In this document: positions 19,071 through 27,715 of the stretch, one piece after another
How the letters are laid out: each line of letters starts with the position of its first letter
How positions within the stretch are numbered: position 1 is the first letter of the stretch
Assembly (NCBI RefSeq): GCF_900187945.1
Contig: NZ_FYEH01000001.1
Span: 536,307 to 600,306, forward strand
DNA: 64,000 nt
DNA from: Arboricoccus pini
GTDB taxonomy: Bacteria; Pseudomonadota; Alphaproteobacteria; Geminicoccales; Geminicoccaceae
Direction of reading: 5' to 3'
Translations under genes and position numbers: made by a program
The notes under the pieces: model-generated
What the model was told of the DNA's origin: nothing
Database searches by the model: none
What the model saw: the letters and a program-made list of their open reading frames with translations, nothing else

Positions 19071-20096
19071 ATGACCCAGGCGGTGAATGCTGGCCCGGCG
19101 CTCGTCGATCCACTGACCTTGAAAAGCAGCAGCAACATCGCTGAGGAATTGCCGTCCTTTCGCGGCTCGCTCAGGCGCGGCGTACCGCTGGGTCCGCTCA
19201 CCTGGATGCGCGTGGGCGGGCCGGCCTCGGTGGTGGCCAATCCCGCCGACGATGCGGACCTTACCCTGCTCCTGCACGAACTCGGGCCCGAGGTTCCGGT
19301 CATGCCCCTGGGCGTGGGCTCGAACCTTCTGGTCCGCGATGGCGGCCTCGATGCCGTGATCGTGCGACTGGGCGGCGTAATGGCGCAGGTGATCATCGAC
19401 GATCATGTCGTCATCGTCGGGGCCGGGGCGCTGGATCAGCGTACCGCTCAGGTGGCCTCGCGCGCGGGCCTGTCGGGCCTGGAATTCATGAACGGCATCC
19501 CGGGGACGATCGGCGGTGCGATCAGGATGAATGCGGGCTGCTTTGGCAGTGAGACGGCGGAGCGGCTGCTCTGGGTCGAGGCCATGGACCGGAGCGGCAA
19601 GGTGCATCGGGTCAAGCCGGCGGAGCTGGGCTTTAGCTACCGGCATAGCGAATTGCCGGCGGACTGGATCGTGCTCAGGGCCTGCTTCGACCTGGTGGCG
19701 GGCGACCAGGGGCGGATCACGCAGCGGATGAACGAGATCCGGACAGCGCGCGAGGCCACGCAGCCGCAAAGGGTGGCCACGGGCGGCAGCACCTTCAAGA
19801 ATCCCCCCAAGACGGGGCCGGACGGTAATAATCCCGAGGGCAGGCGCGCCTGGGAGCTGATCGACAAGGCCGGCTGCAGAGGTCTGCGACGTGGCAAGGC
19901 CATGGTCTCGGACAAGCATTGCAATTTTCTTGTCAATACCGGGGCGGCGAGCTCGGCTGAAATGGAGGCGTTGGGCAAGGAAGTGCGCGCCAAGGTCTTC
20001 GCGACCAGCGGCATTCTTCTGGCCTGGGAGATTGTGCGCGTCGGTACTGAGCTGCCGGCCCTGCAGGGCCTGATCGACGAGGGAGTTCCCGCATGA
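19071..20096 (+). CDS. murB: UDP-N-acetylenolpyruvoylglucosamine reductase
   Basis: MurB is the FAD enzyme that reduces UDP-GlcNAc-enolpyruvate to UDP-MurNAc with NADPH. The 341-residue product shows the FAD-binding stretch GVGSNLLVRDGG (81-92), the GIPGTIGGAIRMNAG loop, YRHSELP, and GGSTFKNPP with the family serine. I chose ATG 19071, preceded by AAAGGAGAGG (19058-19067); the frame is open far upstream into murC but that part has no homology. It is one of the few cluster genes with its own clear ribosome site. Confidence 0.95.
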   Translation: MTQAVNAGPALVDPLTLKSSSNIAEELPSFRGSLRRGVPLGPLTWMRVGGPASVVANPADDADLTLLLHELGPEVPVMPLGVGSNLLVRDGGLDAVIVRLGGVMAQVIIDDHVVIVGAGALDQRTAQVASRAGLSGLEFMNGIPGTIGGAIRMNAGCFGSETAERLLWVEAMDRSGKVHRVKPAELGFSYRHSELPADWIVLRACFDLVAGDQGRITQRMNEIRTAREATQPQRVATGGSTFKNPPKTGPDGNNPEGRRAWELIDKAGCRGLRRGKAMVSDKHCNFLVNTGAASSAEMEALGKEVRAKVFATSGILLAWEIVRVGTELPALQGLIDEGVPA

Positions 20097-21016
20097 GTGC
20101 CAGGAAGCCGCACGTGGCTGTCCTCCTTGGTGGCTGGTCGTCCGAGCGGGAGGTATCGCTGGCTTCCGGCAAGGCCTGCGCCGATGCCCTCGAACGCAGG
20201 GGCTATGAGGTGACCCGCATCGATGTCGGGCGTGACGTCATGGCGGTCCTGGCCGCGCTGAAGCCGGATGTCTGCTTCAACGCCCTGCATGGCGCGTTCG
20301 GCGAGGACGGGCGGATCCAGGCCGTCCTCGATATCATGGGCATTCCCTATACGCATTCGGGCGTCCTGGCTTCCGCCGTGGCCATGGACAAGACTATGGC
20401 AATCCGGCTGTTCCGCCAGGCGGGGATAGGTACGCCCGAGGGCTACGAAACGACGCTCGAGGAACTTGGCCGCGCGGGTCCACGGATCGATGCGCCCTTC
20501 GTCGTCAAGCCGGCGGCCGAGGGCTCGAGCGTTGGCGTGTTCATCCTGCCCGACGGCGACACGCGGCCGATCTTCAGCCGCAACGCCCTCGATCTCGCCA
20601 AGCGGGTCCGGGTCGAGCGCTTCATTGCCGGCCGCGAGCTCACCTGCGGCGTGCTCGACCGCGAGCCCTTGGCCGTGACCGAGATCGTCCCCAAGGACGG
20701 ATTCTACGATTATCGCGCCAAATATACCGAGGGCTTTGCCTATCACGTCGTTCCAGCCGAGATCCCGCCGGCGATCGAGGCCCTGGTCCAGGACTGGTCG
20801 CAGCGGGCCTATGACGCGCTGGGCTGCCGGGGCGTCGCCCGCTGTGACTTCCGCTATGATCCAAGCTTGGCTGAGGAAGGGCTTTCGCTCCTCGAGGCCA
20901 ATACGCAGCCTGGCATGACGCCACTCTCGCTGGTCCCGGAGCAGGCGGCCTATCGCGGTATCGACTTCGACGAGCTCGTTGATCGTTTGGTGAAGGAAGC
21001 CCGATGCGACCATTGA
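20093..21016 (+). CDS. ddl: D-alanine--D-alanine ligase
   Basis: Ddl joins two D-alanines with ATP for MurF. This is a 307-residue ATP-grasp protein with the N-terminal VAVLLGGWSSEREVSL motif, LHGAFGEDG, PFVVKPAAEGSSVGV, CRGVARCDFRYD and the C-terminal LEANTQPGMTPLSL metal/substrate segment. It overlaps murB by ATGA, and overlaps ftsQ by 13 bases. Confidence 0.96.
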   Translation: MSARKPHVAVLLGGWSSEREVSLASGKACADALERRGYEVTRIDVGRDVMAVLAALKPDVCFNALHGAFGEDGRIQAVLDIMGIPYTHSGVLASAVAMDKTMAIRLFRQAGIGTPEGYETTLEELGRAGPRIDAPFVVKPAAEGSSVGVFILPDGDTRPIFSRNALDLAKRVRVERFIAGRELTCGVLDREPLAVTEIVPKDGFYDYRAKYTEGFAYHVVPAEIPPAIEALVQDWSQRAYDALGCRGVARCDFRYDPSLAEEGLSLLEANTQPGMTPLSLVPEQAAYRGIDFDELVDRLVKEARCDH

Positions 21017-21906
21017 TGCGTCCGAGCGCGCCGCCGGTCGAGGAACCCGTCAGATCGGTGGTCCGCGAGAACCGGGTGCCCGAGCGGCAAAAGCCCACAC
21101 CGCGTTGGGTGAAGCGGCTGCGCACCTTTGGGATTGTCCTGGCGGCCGTCGGCATCGTCGCAGGCGGCGGTTACGTTGCGATCGACGAGGGGGTGTTGGC
21201 CAAGCTGCAGGGTGGCTTGCGCGATGGTGGCGAGGTGCTGAGCGCCAAACTCGGGCTCTCTGTCCAAGATGCCTATTCCGAGGGCCGCCATTCGACCAAT
21301 GCCGAGGCGCTGGCGGCGGTGATCCAGCCCGTCATCGGCAAGAGCATCGTTCTTCTCGATACGGAGGCGCTGCGCGAGCAGGTCGAGCATCTGCCCTGGG
21401 TGCACAGCGCGACCGTCAAGCGCTTGCTGCCCTCGACGATCTTCGTCCATATCGAGGAATATAATGCCGTGGCCCTCTGGTTCGACGGCCAGGAGACCAA
21501 GGTGGTCTCGAGCGACGGCGAAGTCCTGCCGGTCAAGGATCTGCGGCCCTTCCTCGACCTTACCCTCCTGCATGGCGAGGGTGCCCCGGCGGCGGCGGCC
21601 GACCTCTTGGACGTGCTCAAGTCCGAGCCCGATCTGGCCGCACGTGTCACGGCAGCCGGCCGGGTCGGCCAGCGGCGCTGGAACATCTTCCTGGACGGTA
21701 GGATCGAGGTCAGGCTGCCTGAGCATGATTTTGCCACCGCCTGGCACCGCCTGGCCGACTATGAGCGGCGTAACAAGATCCTGGCCAGGGCTGTGGATTC
21801 GATCGACATGCGCAGTCCGAGCTGGACCGCCGTGCATCTCAAGAGCGACGAGAAAGAAACGAACGCCGCCCCGATCATGGCGGCCGCGGAGAAGCGTGGC
21901 ACATGA
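21004..21906 (+). CDS. ftsQ: Cell division protein FtsQ
   Basis: A bitopic divisome protein linking FtsA/FtsZ to FtsBL and FtsWI. The 300-residue product has a basic cytosolic N terminus, one transmembrane helix (about 38-58), and a periplasmic POTRA domain (about 85-160) containing PWVHSATVKRLLPSTIFVHI, then a beta domain. ATG 21004 is favoured by AAGGAAG just upstream; ATG 21016, overlapping the ddl TGA, is in frame. The stop overlaps ftsA by ATGA. Confidence 0.92.
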   Translation: MRPLMRPSAPPVEEPVRSVVRENRVPERQKPTPRWVKRLRTFGIVLAAVGIVAGGGYVAIDEGVLAKLQGGLRDGGEVLSAKLGLSVQDAYSEGRHSTNAEALAAVIQPVIGKSIVLLDTEALREQVEHLPWVHSATVKRLLPSTIFVHIEEYNAVALWFDGQETKVVSSDGEVLPVKDLRPFLDLTLLHGEGAPAAAADLLDVLKSEPDLAARVTAAGRVGQRRWNIFLDGRIEVRLPEHDFATAWHRLADYERRNKILARAVDSIDMRSPSWTAVHLKSDEKETNAAPIMAAAEKRGT

Positions 21907-23195
21907 GCATCCTTACAGCCGGACGCCGCAAGGTCGAAGCCAAGGCCAGCCGGGCGCGGGGCGAGCCCGTGACGGTGCTCGACATCGGCACCAGCAAGAT
22001 CTGTTGCTATATCGCCCGTCCGACGCGCGGCCGCGGCCTCGAGGTCATGGGCAGGGGCTATCAGATCGCCGATGGCATCAAGGCCGGCGAGGTGATCGAT
22101 GCCGACGCAGTCGAGGATTCGATCCGGGCGGTGCTGCACGAGGCCGAGCAGTTCACCGGCGAGCAGATCCGCGAGGTCACGGCCGTCGTCGGTGGCGGCC
22201 GGCCCCGCTCGGTGCATGTCCGGGTCGAGCGTCCCTTGAACGGTCGGGCGGCCACCGCCGAAGATGTCCGCACCGCCTTGCAGCGTGTGCGAGAGGAACT
22301 GACCGATCCGGACTTCGTCGTCCTGCACTTGGTGCCGGTCGAGATGGCCATCGATGGCGGCCGGCCACTACGCGACGTGCGTGGCATCTCGGGCCAGGTG
22401 CTGGAGATCCTGGCGCATGCCGTGGTGGCGGACGCCGCCCCCATTCGCAACCTCGTCAACTGTATCGAGCGCTGTCACGTCGATGTGACCTCGCTCGTAG
22501 CCTCCTCCTACGCGGCGGCCCTTGGTGCCGCCGGCGACGAGGAGCTGGATCGCGGCTGCGTCGTCCTCGATATCGGTGCCGGCACGACCCAGATGGCGTT
22601 CTTCGCGCAGGGCCGGCTCATCTGGCTGGACCGTATAGCCAAGGCGGGGGATCGGATCGTCGGTGACATCGCCTATGGTCTTTCGACCAGCCGCCGGGCG
22701 GCGGAGCGGGTGATGAACCTGCACGGCTCGGTAGCGTGGCGGGCCTCCGACGATAATGTCCGCATCGAGTATCCCATGCAGGGCGATCGCGATGACGAGC
22801 CCTCGGGCGAGGTCTCGCGTACGCGGCTCACGTTCATCATCCGTTCGCGCATGGAGGATATTCTCCGCGAGCTCATGGGGCGGATGGACAAGGCGCATGC
22901 GATGCTGGGCGGCTGCACCGCTAAGACAATGGTCCTCACTGGCGGTGCCGCCCAGATCGACGGCATGACGGAGCTATGCGAGGAGCTGTTCGGCATCGAG
23001 GCTAGGGTGGGGCGACCGACCACGCTGGGCGAGCCCGGCGGCAATGGCGAAAGTCCCTGCTGTGCGGCCTCGGCGGGCGGCCTCATGCTCAAGACCAGCG
23101 AGACTCCGGCTGTCAATTGGTGGGAGGTCGACGACCAGCCGACCATCACCCATGGCATCGCCCGGCTGAGGGAGTGGCTGCGGCAGAATTTCTAG
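21903..23195 (+). CDS. ftsA: Cell division protein FtsA
   Basis: An actin-like ATPase that tethers FtsZ to the membrane and signals divisome activation. The 430-residue product has the actin-family phosphate loops VLDIGTSKICCYIA (near residue 25) and VVLDIGAGTTQMAFF, the 1C-domain segment, and the adenosine motif TGGAAQIDGM. The C terminus (about 415-430, ending RLREWLRQNF) is an amphipathic helix of the type that binds membrane. It is the last gene of the coupled dcw run: a 463-base gap follows. Confidence 0.95.
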   Translation: MSILTAGRRKVEAKASRARGEPVTVLDIGTSKICCYIARPTRGRGLEVMGRGYQIADGIKAGEVIDADAVEDSIRAVLHEAEQFTGEQIREVTAVVGGGRPRSVHVRVERPLNGRAATAEDVRTALQRVREELTDPDFVVLHLVPVEMAIDGGRPLRDVRGISGQVLEILAHAVVADAAPIRNLVNCIERCHVDVTSLVASSYAAALGAAGDEELDRGCVVLDIGAGTTQMAFFAQGRLIWLDRIAKAGDRIVGDIAYGLSTSRRAAERVMNLHGSVAWRASDDNVRIEYPMQGDRDDEPSGEVSRTRLTFIIRSRMEDILRELMGRMDKAHAMLGGCTAKTMVLTGGAAQIDGMTELCEELFGIEARVGRPTTLGEPGGNGESPCCAASAGGLMLKTSETPAVNWWEVDDQPTITHGIARLREWLRQNF

Positions 23196-23658
23196 CAGCA
23201 GCCGCTGCGCAGAAACCAAAGATCGAAAGTTTAGATAAAATATCGCGTAAATTCCGCGAGTTTTTTTCTGTGCTGCTCATCTTTGCCCCTGCCATTCCGA
23301 TGAAATTCGGTTATGCAGCAAGGAGAACCCCGCGTTGGCGGGGGCGTCGATTGTTGCAGAAGCGCGGCACTCGTCCAGTTTTCGTCAAGGTGCCGCTCCC
23401 TAAAGGGTCTTTGACGGTTGCTGAAACGGGACAGTCGGAGATTTTCTATAGTCGGGAGCCGGGGATTCATCCGGCCACGACAGGTCCTGCGCCGTGCTTG
23501 CCCCACGGCGTTGTTTGACGAGCGACGCGAGCCCCGCCGGGTTCTTGGTCCCAAGCGAGCTTGCGTGTTCGTTGGTCCAGGCCGGGGCGGCCATATCTGC
23601 AGGACGCGCCATAAGCGCATAAGCGGACGCCATTAGAGCGGACGGAGGAGAAGACAGG
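23196..23658. other. ftsA-ftsZ intergenic region (463 bases)
   Basis: No gene is supported here. It contains a terminator-like hairpin (23243-23267), a second small GC hairpin CCCCGC-gttg-GCGGGG (23328-23343), and GGAGGAGAAG shortly before the ftsZ start. The length and the terminator suggest that ftsZ has its own promoter inside this region, but I could not pick a convincing -35/-10 pair. Confidence 0.65.
23243..23267 (+). terminator. Candidate intrinsic terminator after ftsA
   Basis: A short stem TCGCG/CGCGA (23243-23247 and 23255-23259) with a 7-base loop is followed by G and seven T residues. The stem is short, so strength is uncertain, but its place 48 bases after the ftsA stop fits the end of the dcw transcript. 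Confidence 0.5.
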
Positions 23659-25086
23659 ATGACGATCAACCTCTCGATTCCCATGACCCACGAGCTGAAG
23701 CCGCGGATCACCGTCGTCGGTGTTGGTGGCGCTGGTGGTAATGCCCTGAACAACATGATCACCTCGCATCTCGAAGGCGTGGAGTTCATGGCCTGCAACA
23801 CCGACGCGCAGGCGCTGGCGAACTGCCTGCCCGAGCGCAAGGTGCAGCTTGGTGTGACGCTGACGCACGGCCTTGGGGCCGGCGCGCGTCCCGAGGTCGG
23901 CCGCGCTGCAGCCGAGGAGGCGCTGGACGAGATCTTGGAGCAGCTCCAGGGCAGCCACATGGTCTTCATCACCGCCGGCATGGGCGGTGGCACCGGCACC
24001 GGTGCGGCACCGGTGATCGCGCGCGCCGTTCGTGAGCAGGGCATCCTTACCGTGGCGGTCGTCACCAAGCCCTTCCAGTTCGAGGGCTCGCACCGGATGC
24101 GCCTGGCCGAGAGCGGCCTCAGCGAGCTGCAGAAATATGTCGACACGCTGATCGTCATTCCGAACCAGAATCTCTTCCGCATGGCCAATGAGCGGACAAC
24201 GTTCGCCGAGGCCTTCAAGATGGCCGATCAGGTCCTGCACATGGGCGTGCGTGGCGTTACCGACCTCATGATCATGCCGGGTCTGATCAACCTGGACTTC
24301 GCCGATATCCGCACCGTGATGAGCGAGATGGGCAAGGCCATGATGGGCACGGGCGAGGCCGACGGCGATCGCCGCGCCATCGACGCTGCCGAAGCCGCCA
24401 TCTCGAACCCGCTTTTGGACGAGGTATCGATGCAGGGTGCCCGTGGCGTCCTCATCAATATCACCGGCGGCAGCGACATGACCCTCTACGAGGTCGATGC
24501 GGCGGCCAATCGTATCCGCGAGGAAGTCGACCAGGACGCCAATATCATCTTCGGCTCGACCTTCGACAGTTCGCTCGAGGGCAGTATGCGCGTCTCGGTG
24601 GTGGCGACCGGCATCGATGCCCACGTGCCCGAGGCCGTCGAACTGGCCTACCCTCAGGCCGCCCAGACGCCGAACATGCCGGAGGCGGCGCCGATGCCGA
24701 CGTTCCGCTTCAACGCCCGCGCGGTCAGCCCGCAGCCGGCTCCCGTTTCGGCGCAGCGGCCGGCTGCCGCTAATCCGGGCCTGGCTTCGACCTTGCGCCA
24801 GCAGGCGCCGGCCGAGTTGCCGGCTGAGCCCTCCTCCTCGGGTCTGCCGAGCTTCGTGCCGCAGCCTGTCGGCGGTGACAACCGTCGGCACGAGAGCAGC
24901 GAGCGCGCACCCAATCTGTTCGATCGCATGAAGGGCCTGGCCTTCTCGCGCGGCGCAGCAGCGGCGGCACAGTCCGCCGAGGAGCCGAGCGAGGCAACCG
25001 TCAAGTCTTCCGTGCTCAATCCCGCTTCCGAGCGCGACGAGGATGACATGCCGGCCTTCCTGAAGCGCGAACGCATGTCGGTCTGA
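23659..25086 (+). CDS. ftsZ: Cell division GTPase FtsZ
   Basis: The tubulin-like GTPase that forms the Z ring. The 475-residue product has the N-terminal nucleotide loop [13 protein letters not shown] (21-33), the tubulin signature GGGTGTG (109-115), [15 protein letters not shown] T7 loop ([10 protein letters not shown]), a variable Pro/Ala linker (about 320-455) and a C-terminal conserved peptide [14 protein letters not shown] that binds FtsA and other partners. GGAGGAGAAG precedes ATG 23659. It stands apart from ftsA and is followed by a good terminator, so it is probably monocistronic. Confidence 0.97.
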   Translation: MTINLSIPMTHELKPRITVVGVGGAGGNALNNMITSHLEGVEFMACNTDAQALANCLPERKVQLGVTLTHGLGAGARPEVGRAAAEEALDEILEQLQGSHMVFITAGMGGGTGTGAAPVIARAVREQGILTVAVVTKPFQFEGSHRMRLAESGLSELQKYVDTLIVIPNQNLFRMANERTTFAEAFKMADQVLHMGVRGVTDLMIMPGLINLDFADIRTVMSEMGKAMMGTGEADGDRRAIDAAEAAISNPLLDEVSMQGARGVLINITGGSDMTLYEVDAAANRIREEVDQDANIIFGSTFDSSLEGSMRVSVVATGIDAHVPEAVELAYPQAAQTPNMPEAAPMPTFRFNARAVSPQPAPVSAQRPAAANPGLASTLRQQAPAELPAEPSSSGLPSFVPQPVGGDNRRHESSERAPNLFDRMKGLAFSRGAAAAAQSAEEPSEATVKSSVLNPASERDEDDMPAFLKRERMSV

Positions 25087-25120
25087 TTAGCGTCGCAAAA
25101 GAGGCTATAGAGAACGTTGA

Positions 25121-25156
25121 GGGACGGGCCGGAGGGGTCCGTCCCTTTCGTCTTTC
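25121..25156 (+). terminator. Intrinsic terminator of ftsZ
   Basis: Stem GGGACGG (25121-25127) pairs with CCGTCCC (25139-25145), followed by a T-rich run (TTTCGTCTTTCT). It lies 35 bases past the ftsZ stop. Confidence 0.8.
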
Positions 25157-25347
25157 TACTCGGGCGCGCGAAGGCGCCTCCCGCTCGTCCTGATGTGCGC
25201 GATCCTGCCCTTTGCCCGGGCCGCCTTGGTTCACGAGGAATCTCGGTCATGAGCAAGTCGCCTTGCGTTCGCTGCACTTCCCGGCGATAGAAGGGCCATG
25301 GCTATCGGCCAGGCCCCGTGTGGTTTTGGCACCCGCCTTAGACCGAG

Positions 25348-25365
25348 AGAGAGGCGAGCCTCTCT
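25348..25365. promoter_or_regulatory. 18-bp dyad just upstream of the CYTH-CHAD gene
   Basis: AGAGAGGC-ga-GCCTCTCT: 8-base arms with a 2-base centre, ending 21 bases before the ATG at 25387. The tiny centre disfavours an RNA hairpin and suggests a protein-binding operator overlapping the promoter or leader. No regulator is known. Confidence 0.45.
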
Positions 25366-25386
25366 GTCGCAACGGATAAAGGGTCG

Positions 25387-26976
25387 ATGTCGCCGGATTC
25401 GCCTTTGCCGGAGCCGCCTCTGGAAGTCGAGCTGAAGCTGCGGTCGACCGAGGCCGGCATGGCGAGCCTTGCCACCTGCGAATTGCTGACGCGCCATAGC
25501 CGTACGCCACTCAAGCGGGGCAAGCTCAAGAGTATCTATTTCGATACGCCGGATTTTCGGCTGGCGCAGCAGGGTCTGGCGCTCAGGATCCGCAAGGACG
25601 GCCGCCGCCTGATCCAGACCGTCAAGGGCGAGGCGATCACAAGCTCGATCGCGAAAGATCGGCCGGAATGGGAAGTCGATCTTAAGGAAGCAAGACCCGA
25701 CCTCAAGGCCTTCGGCGACGGGACTCTGCTCGATCGGGTGGGTGTGGTTCTTCCCGAGGAACTGGAAGCGCTCTTCGAGTCGGTGGTCGAGCGCTCTCGT
25801 ACCTTGCTTGACTGGACCGACCAGGCTGGGCGGGGTGCCGTGATCGAGGTCGCCTTCGACAACGGCAGCATCGTCGGCAAGGGCCGACGCCAGGTCTTTA
25901 GTGAGCTGGAGCTGGAGCTCAAGGAAGGCAGCTCTCAGGCCCTCTACGAGTTGGCTGACGCCCTACGCGGTGTAGCCCCGCTGGCGATTGAGACGGTCTC
26001 GAAAGCGGGCAGGGGCTATGGCCTGGTCGCTGGTCTGACACCCGGTCCCCGCAAGGCTGGCAGCCCTGAGCTTGACCAGGACATGCAGGTGGAGGAGGGC
26101 ATGCGGCGAATCTTTCGCAGCGCCCTTAGCCATTTGCTCGACAACGAGCAGTCGGCCGAAATTGGCCGTGATCCCGAAGGCGTGCATCAGATGCGCGTCG
26201 CCCTGCGTCGGCTACGTTCCGCCCTGACGATCTTCCAGCCGGCGATCGGCCAAGCGGCGGCACAGCGTTGGAACGAGGAATTCCGCTGGTTGATCGGTAG
26301 GCTGGGCCCTGCGCGCGATCTCGACGTGTTCGACAAAGACATGCTGGCGTCGATCGATTCCGGCGAGCCGGGCAAAGTGCCTTTGGCTACCCTCCAGGCA
26401 CTGACGGCCGAGGCCCGCGGTAAGGCTTATGATCAGGTTCGCGCGACACTCAAAGGTGATCGCTATGCCGAGATGGCGCTGGGCTTCGCGCTCTGGGTCG
26501 AGCTGGCCAAATGGCGCGAGGAGGGCGGCGATCCAGCCGTTTTCGCGACGCCGCTTGGTGGCTTTGCCGTGGAGACGCTGGAAAAGCGCTATCGGCGTTT
26601 GTTGAAGCGCGGCCGGCATTTCGATCATCTGGGCGATGAGTCGCGTCACGAGATGCGCAAGACCTTGAAGAAGCTGCGCTACGGCGTCGAATATTTTGGC
26701 GGTCTCTTCGAGTCTGAGCAGATGCGGGCTTTCGCGCGCAAACTGGCCGATTTTCAAGACGAACTCGGCCATCTGAACGACGTGGCGGTAGCGGCGGGGT
26801 TGGCCCTTTCGCTCGCTGGGCGGCGGGACGGTCCCGGCGCTCGCCATGCGGCGATCGGTGCCGGCATCGTCGTCGGCTGGCACGCGGCCGCGGCGGACGG
26901 CCACAAGCGGCGAGCGAGTATCAATTGGCGCGCCTTCAGGCAGACGACGCCCTTCTGGCGGGAGGCTCGTTCTTGA
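25387..26976 (+). CDS. CYTH and CHAD domain-containing protein
   Basis: The 529-residue product has an N-terminal CYTH domain (about 8-205), the triphosphate tunnel fold, with the diagnostic ExExK motif E13-V-E-L-K17. A C-terminal CHAD domain (about 230-500) is helical and His-rich (e.g. GVHQMRVALRRLRSAL, HEMRKTLKKLRYG), features thought to bind polyphosphate. Relatives such as E. coli YgiF hydrolyse inorganic triphosphate; whether this enzyme does is inference. ATG 25387 follows AAAGGG. Its last bases overlap the ParA-like gene (TTGA at 26973-26976), so the two should be co-translated. This pair occupies the place where lpxC usually lies. Confidence 0.88.
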   Translation: MSPDSPLPEPPLEVELKLRSTEAGMASLATCELLTRHSRTPLKRGKLKSIYFDTPDFRLAQQGLALRIRKDGRRLIQTVKGEAITSSIAKDRPEWEVDLKEARPDLKAFGDGTLLDRVGVVLPEELEALFESVVERSRTLLDWTDQAGRGAVIEVAFDNGSIVGKGRRQVFSELELELKEGSSQALYELADALRGVAPLAIETVSKAGRGYGLVAGLTPGPRKAGSPELDQDMQVEEGMRRIFRSALSHLLDNEQSAEIGRDPEGVHQMRVALRRLRSALTIFQPAIGQAAAQRWNEEFRWLIGRLGPARDLDVFDKDMLASIDSGEPGKVPLATLQALTAEARGKAYDQVRATLKGDRYAEMALGFALWVELAKWREEGGDPAVFATPLGGFAVETLEKRYRRLLKRGRHFDHLGDESRHEMRKTLKKLRYGVEYFGGLFESEQMRAFARKLADFQDELGHLNDVAVAAGLALSLAGRRDGPGARHAAIGAGIVVGWHAAAADGHKRRASINWRAFRQTTPFWREARS

Positions 26977-27611
26977 TCCGTGTGCTGGTCACGAATCTGA
27001 AGGGTGGCTGTGGCAAGACCACGATCGCGACCAATCTGGCGGGTGCCTTCGCCCGCGGCGGCCTCGCGACGGCGCTGGCCGACGTCGACCGGCAGCAATC
27101 CAGCCTCGAATGGCTGAAATTGCGGCCCGCCGAAGCGGCCGCCATCCAGGCGCTGGACTGGCGCAAATCGGTGAGCGACGAGTCGTCGGGTGTGCAGCGC
27201 CTGGTGATCGATGCACCGGCCAATCTCCGCATGAAGGAGGTCGAACTGCTGATTGCCCAGGCAGACATCGTCATCGTGCCGGTCCTCCCCTCGATCTTCG
27301 ACGAGGGTAGCACGCGACGTTTCGTGCGCCGGCTGGACGAGATTAAGCCGATCCGCAAGGGTAAGAAGGGCGTGCTCCTGGTGGCGAACCGGCTGCGCAG
27401 CCGCAATCGGGCAACGCAGCGGCTGGAGATGTTCCTGGGCGAAATCGGCATGCCGGCGGTGGCAAGGTTGGCGGATCGGGCGCTTTATGCGGAGCTTGCG
27501 ACGCAAGGCCTCACCGTTTTCGATCCACAAGCCGGCCGGGCATCCTTGCAAGGCGAGCAGATTAGGGCCGAATGGCGACCTCTTCTGCGCGCGATCGAGG
27601 ACGAGGCATAA
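26973..27611 (+). CDS. ParA-family ATPase
   Basis: A 212-residue P-loop ATPase of the ParA/MinD/Soj superfamily, with the deviant Walker A loop K10-G-G-C-G-K-T-T17 (signature lysine Lys10) and the Walker A' segment LADVDRQQSS. A Walker B-like DAPAN follows. No DNA-binding N-terminal extension and no adjacent parB are present, so it is probably an orphan positioning or regulatory ATPase rather than the chromosomal ParA. TTG 26973 is chosen because GGAGG lies at 26961-26965 and family homology begins at once (IRVLVTNLKGG). It overlaps the CYTH-CHAD gene by 4 bases. Its cargo is unknown; a link to polyphosphate or to division is speculation based on position. Confidence 0.88.
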   Translation: MIRVLVTNLKGGCGKTTIATNLAGAFARGGLATALADVDRQQSSLEWLKLRPAEAAAIQALDWRKSVSDESSGVQRLVIDAPANLRMKEVELLIAQADIVIVPVLPSIFDEGSTRRFVRRLDEIKPIRKGKKGVLLVANRLRSRNRATQRLEMFLGEIGMPAVARLADRALYAELATQGLTVFDPQAGRASLQGEQIRAEWRPLLRAIEDEA

Positions 27612-27715
27612 CGCATCGATGGCGATGCCCGTATGGCGGCGATCCGTCGTCTTGAGTATGGTCGGCGGCAAGGTAAGGCAAAGCCCGGCGCCAGATGGGG
27701 GCAAGTGAACTATTC

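Larger units (their letters stand above)
25087..25386. other. Intergenic region between ftsZ and the CYTH-CHAD gene
   Basis: Holds the ftsZ terminator (25121-25156) and a compact dyad (25348-25365). A 13-codon open frame at 25249 with GAGGAA upstream was seen but is too short to support. No other gene is visible. Confidence 0.6.

Noticed and set aside
23328..23343. Small hairpin CCCCGC-gttg-GCGGGG before ftsZ as a riboswitch
   Set aside because: It is only a 6-bp stem with no surrounding conserved aptamer pattern; kept as a note in the intergenic entry.
25249..25290. A possible 13-codon leader peptide upstream of the CYTH-CHAD gene
   Set aside because: GAGGAA is upstream, but there is no run of regulatory codons and no attenuator pair tied to it.
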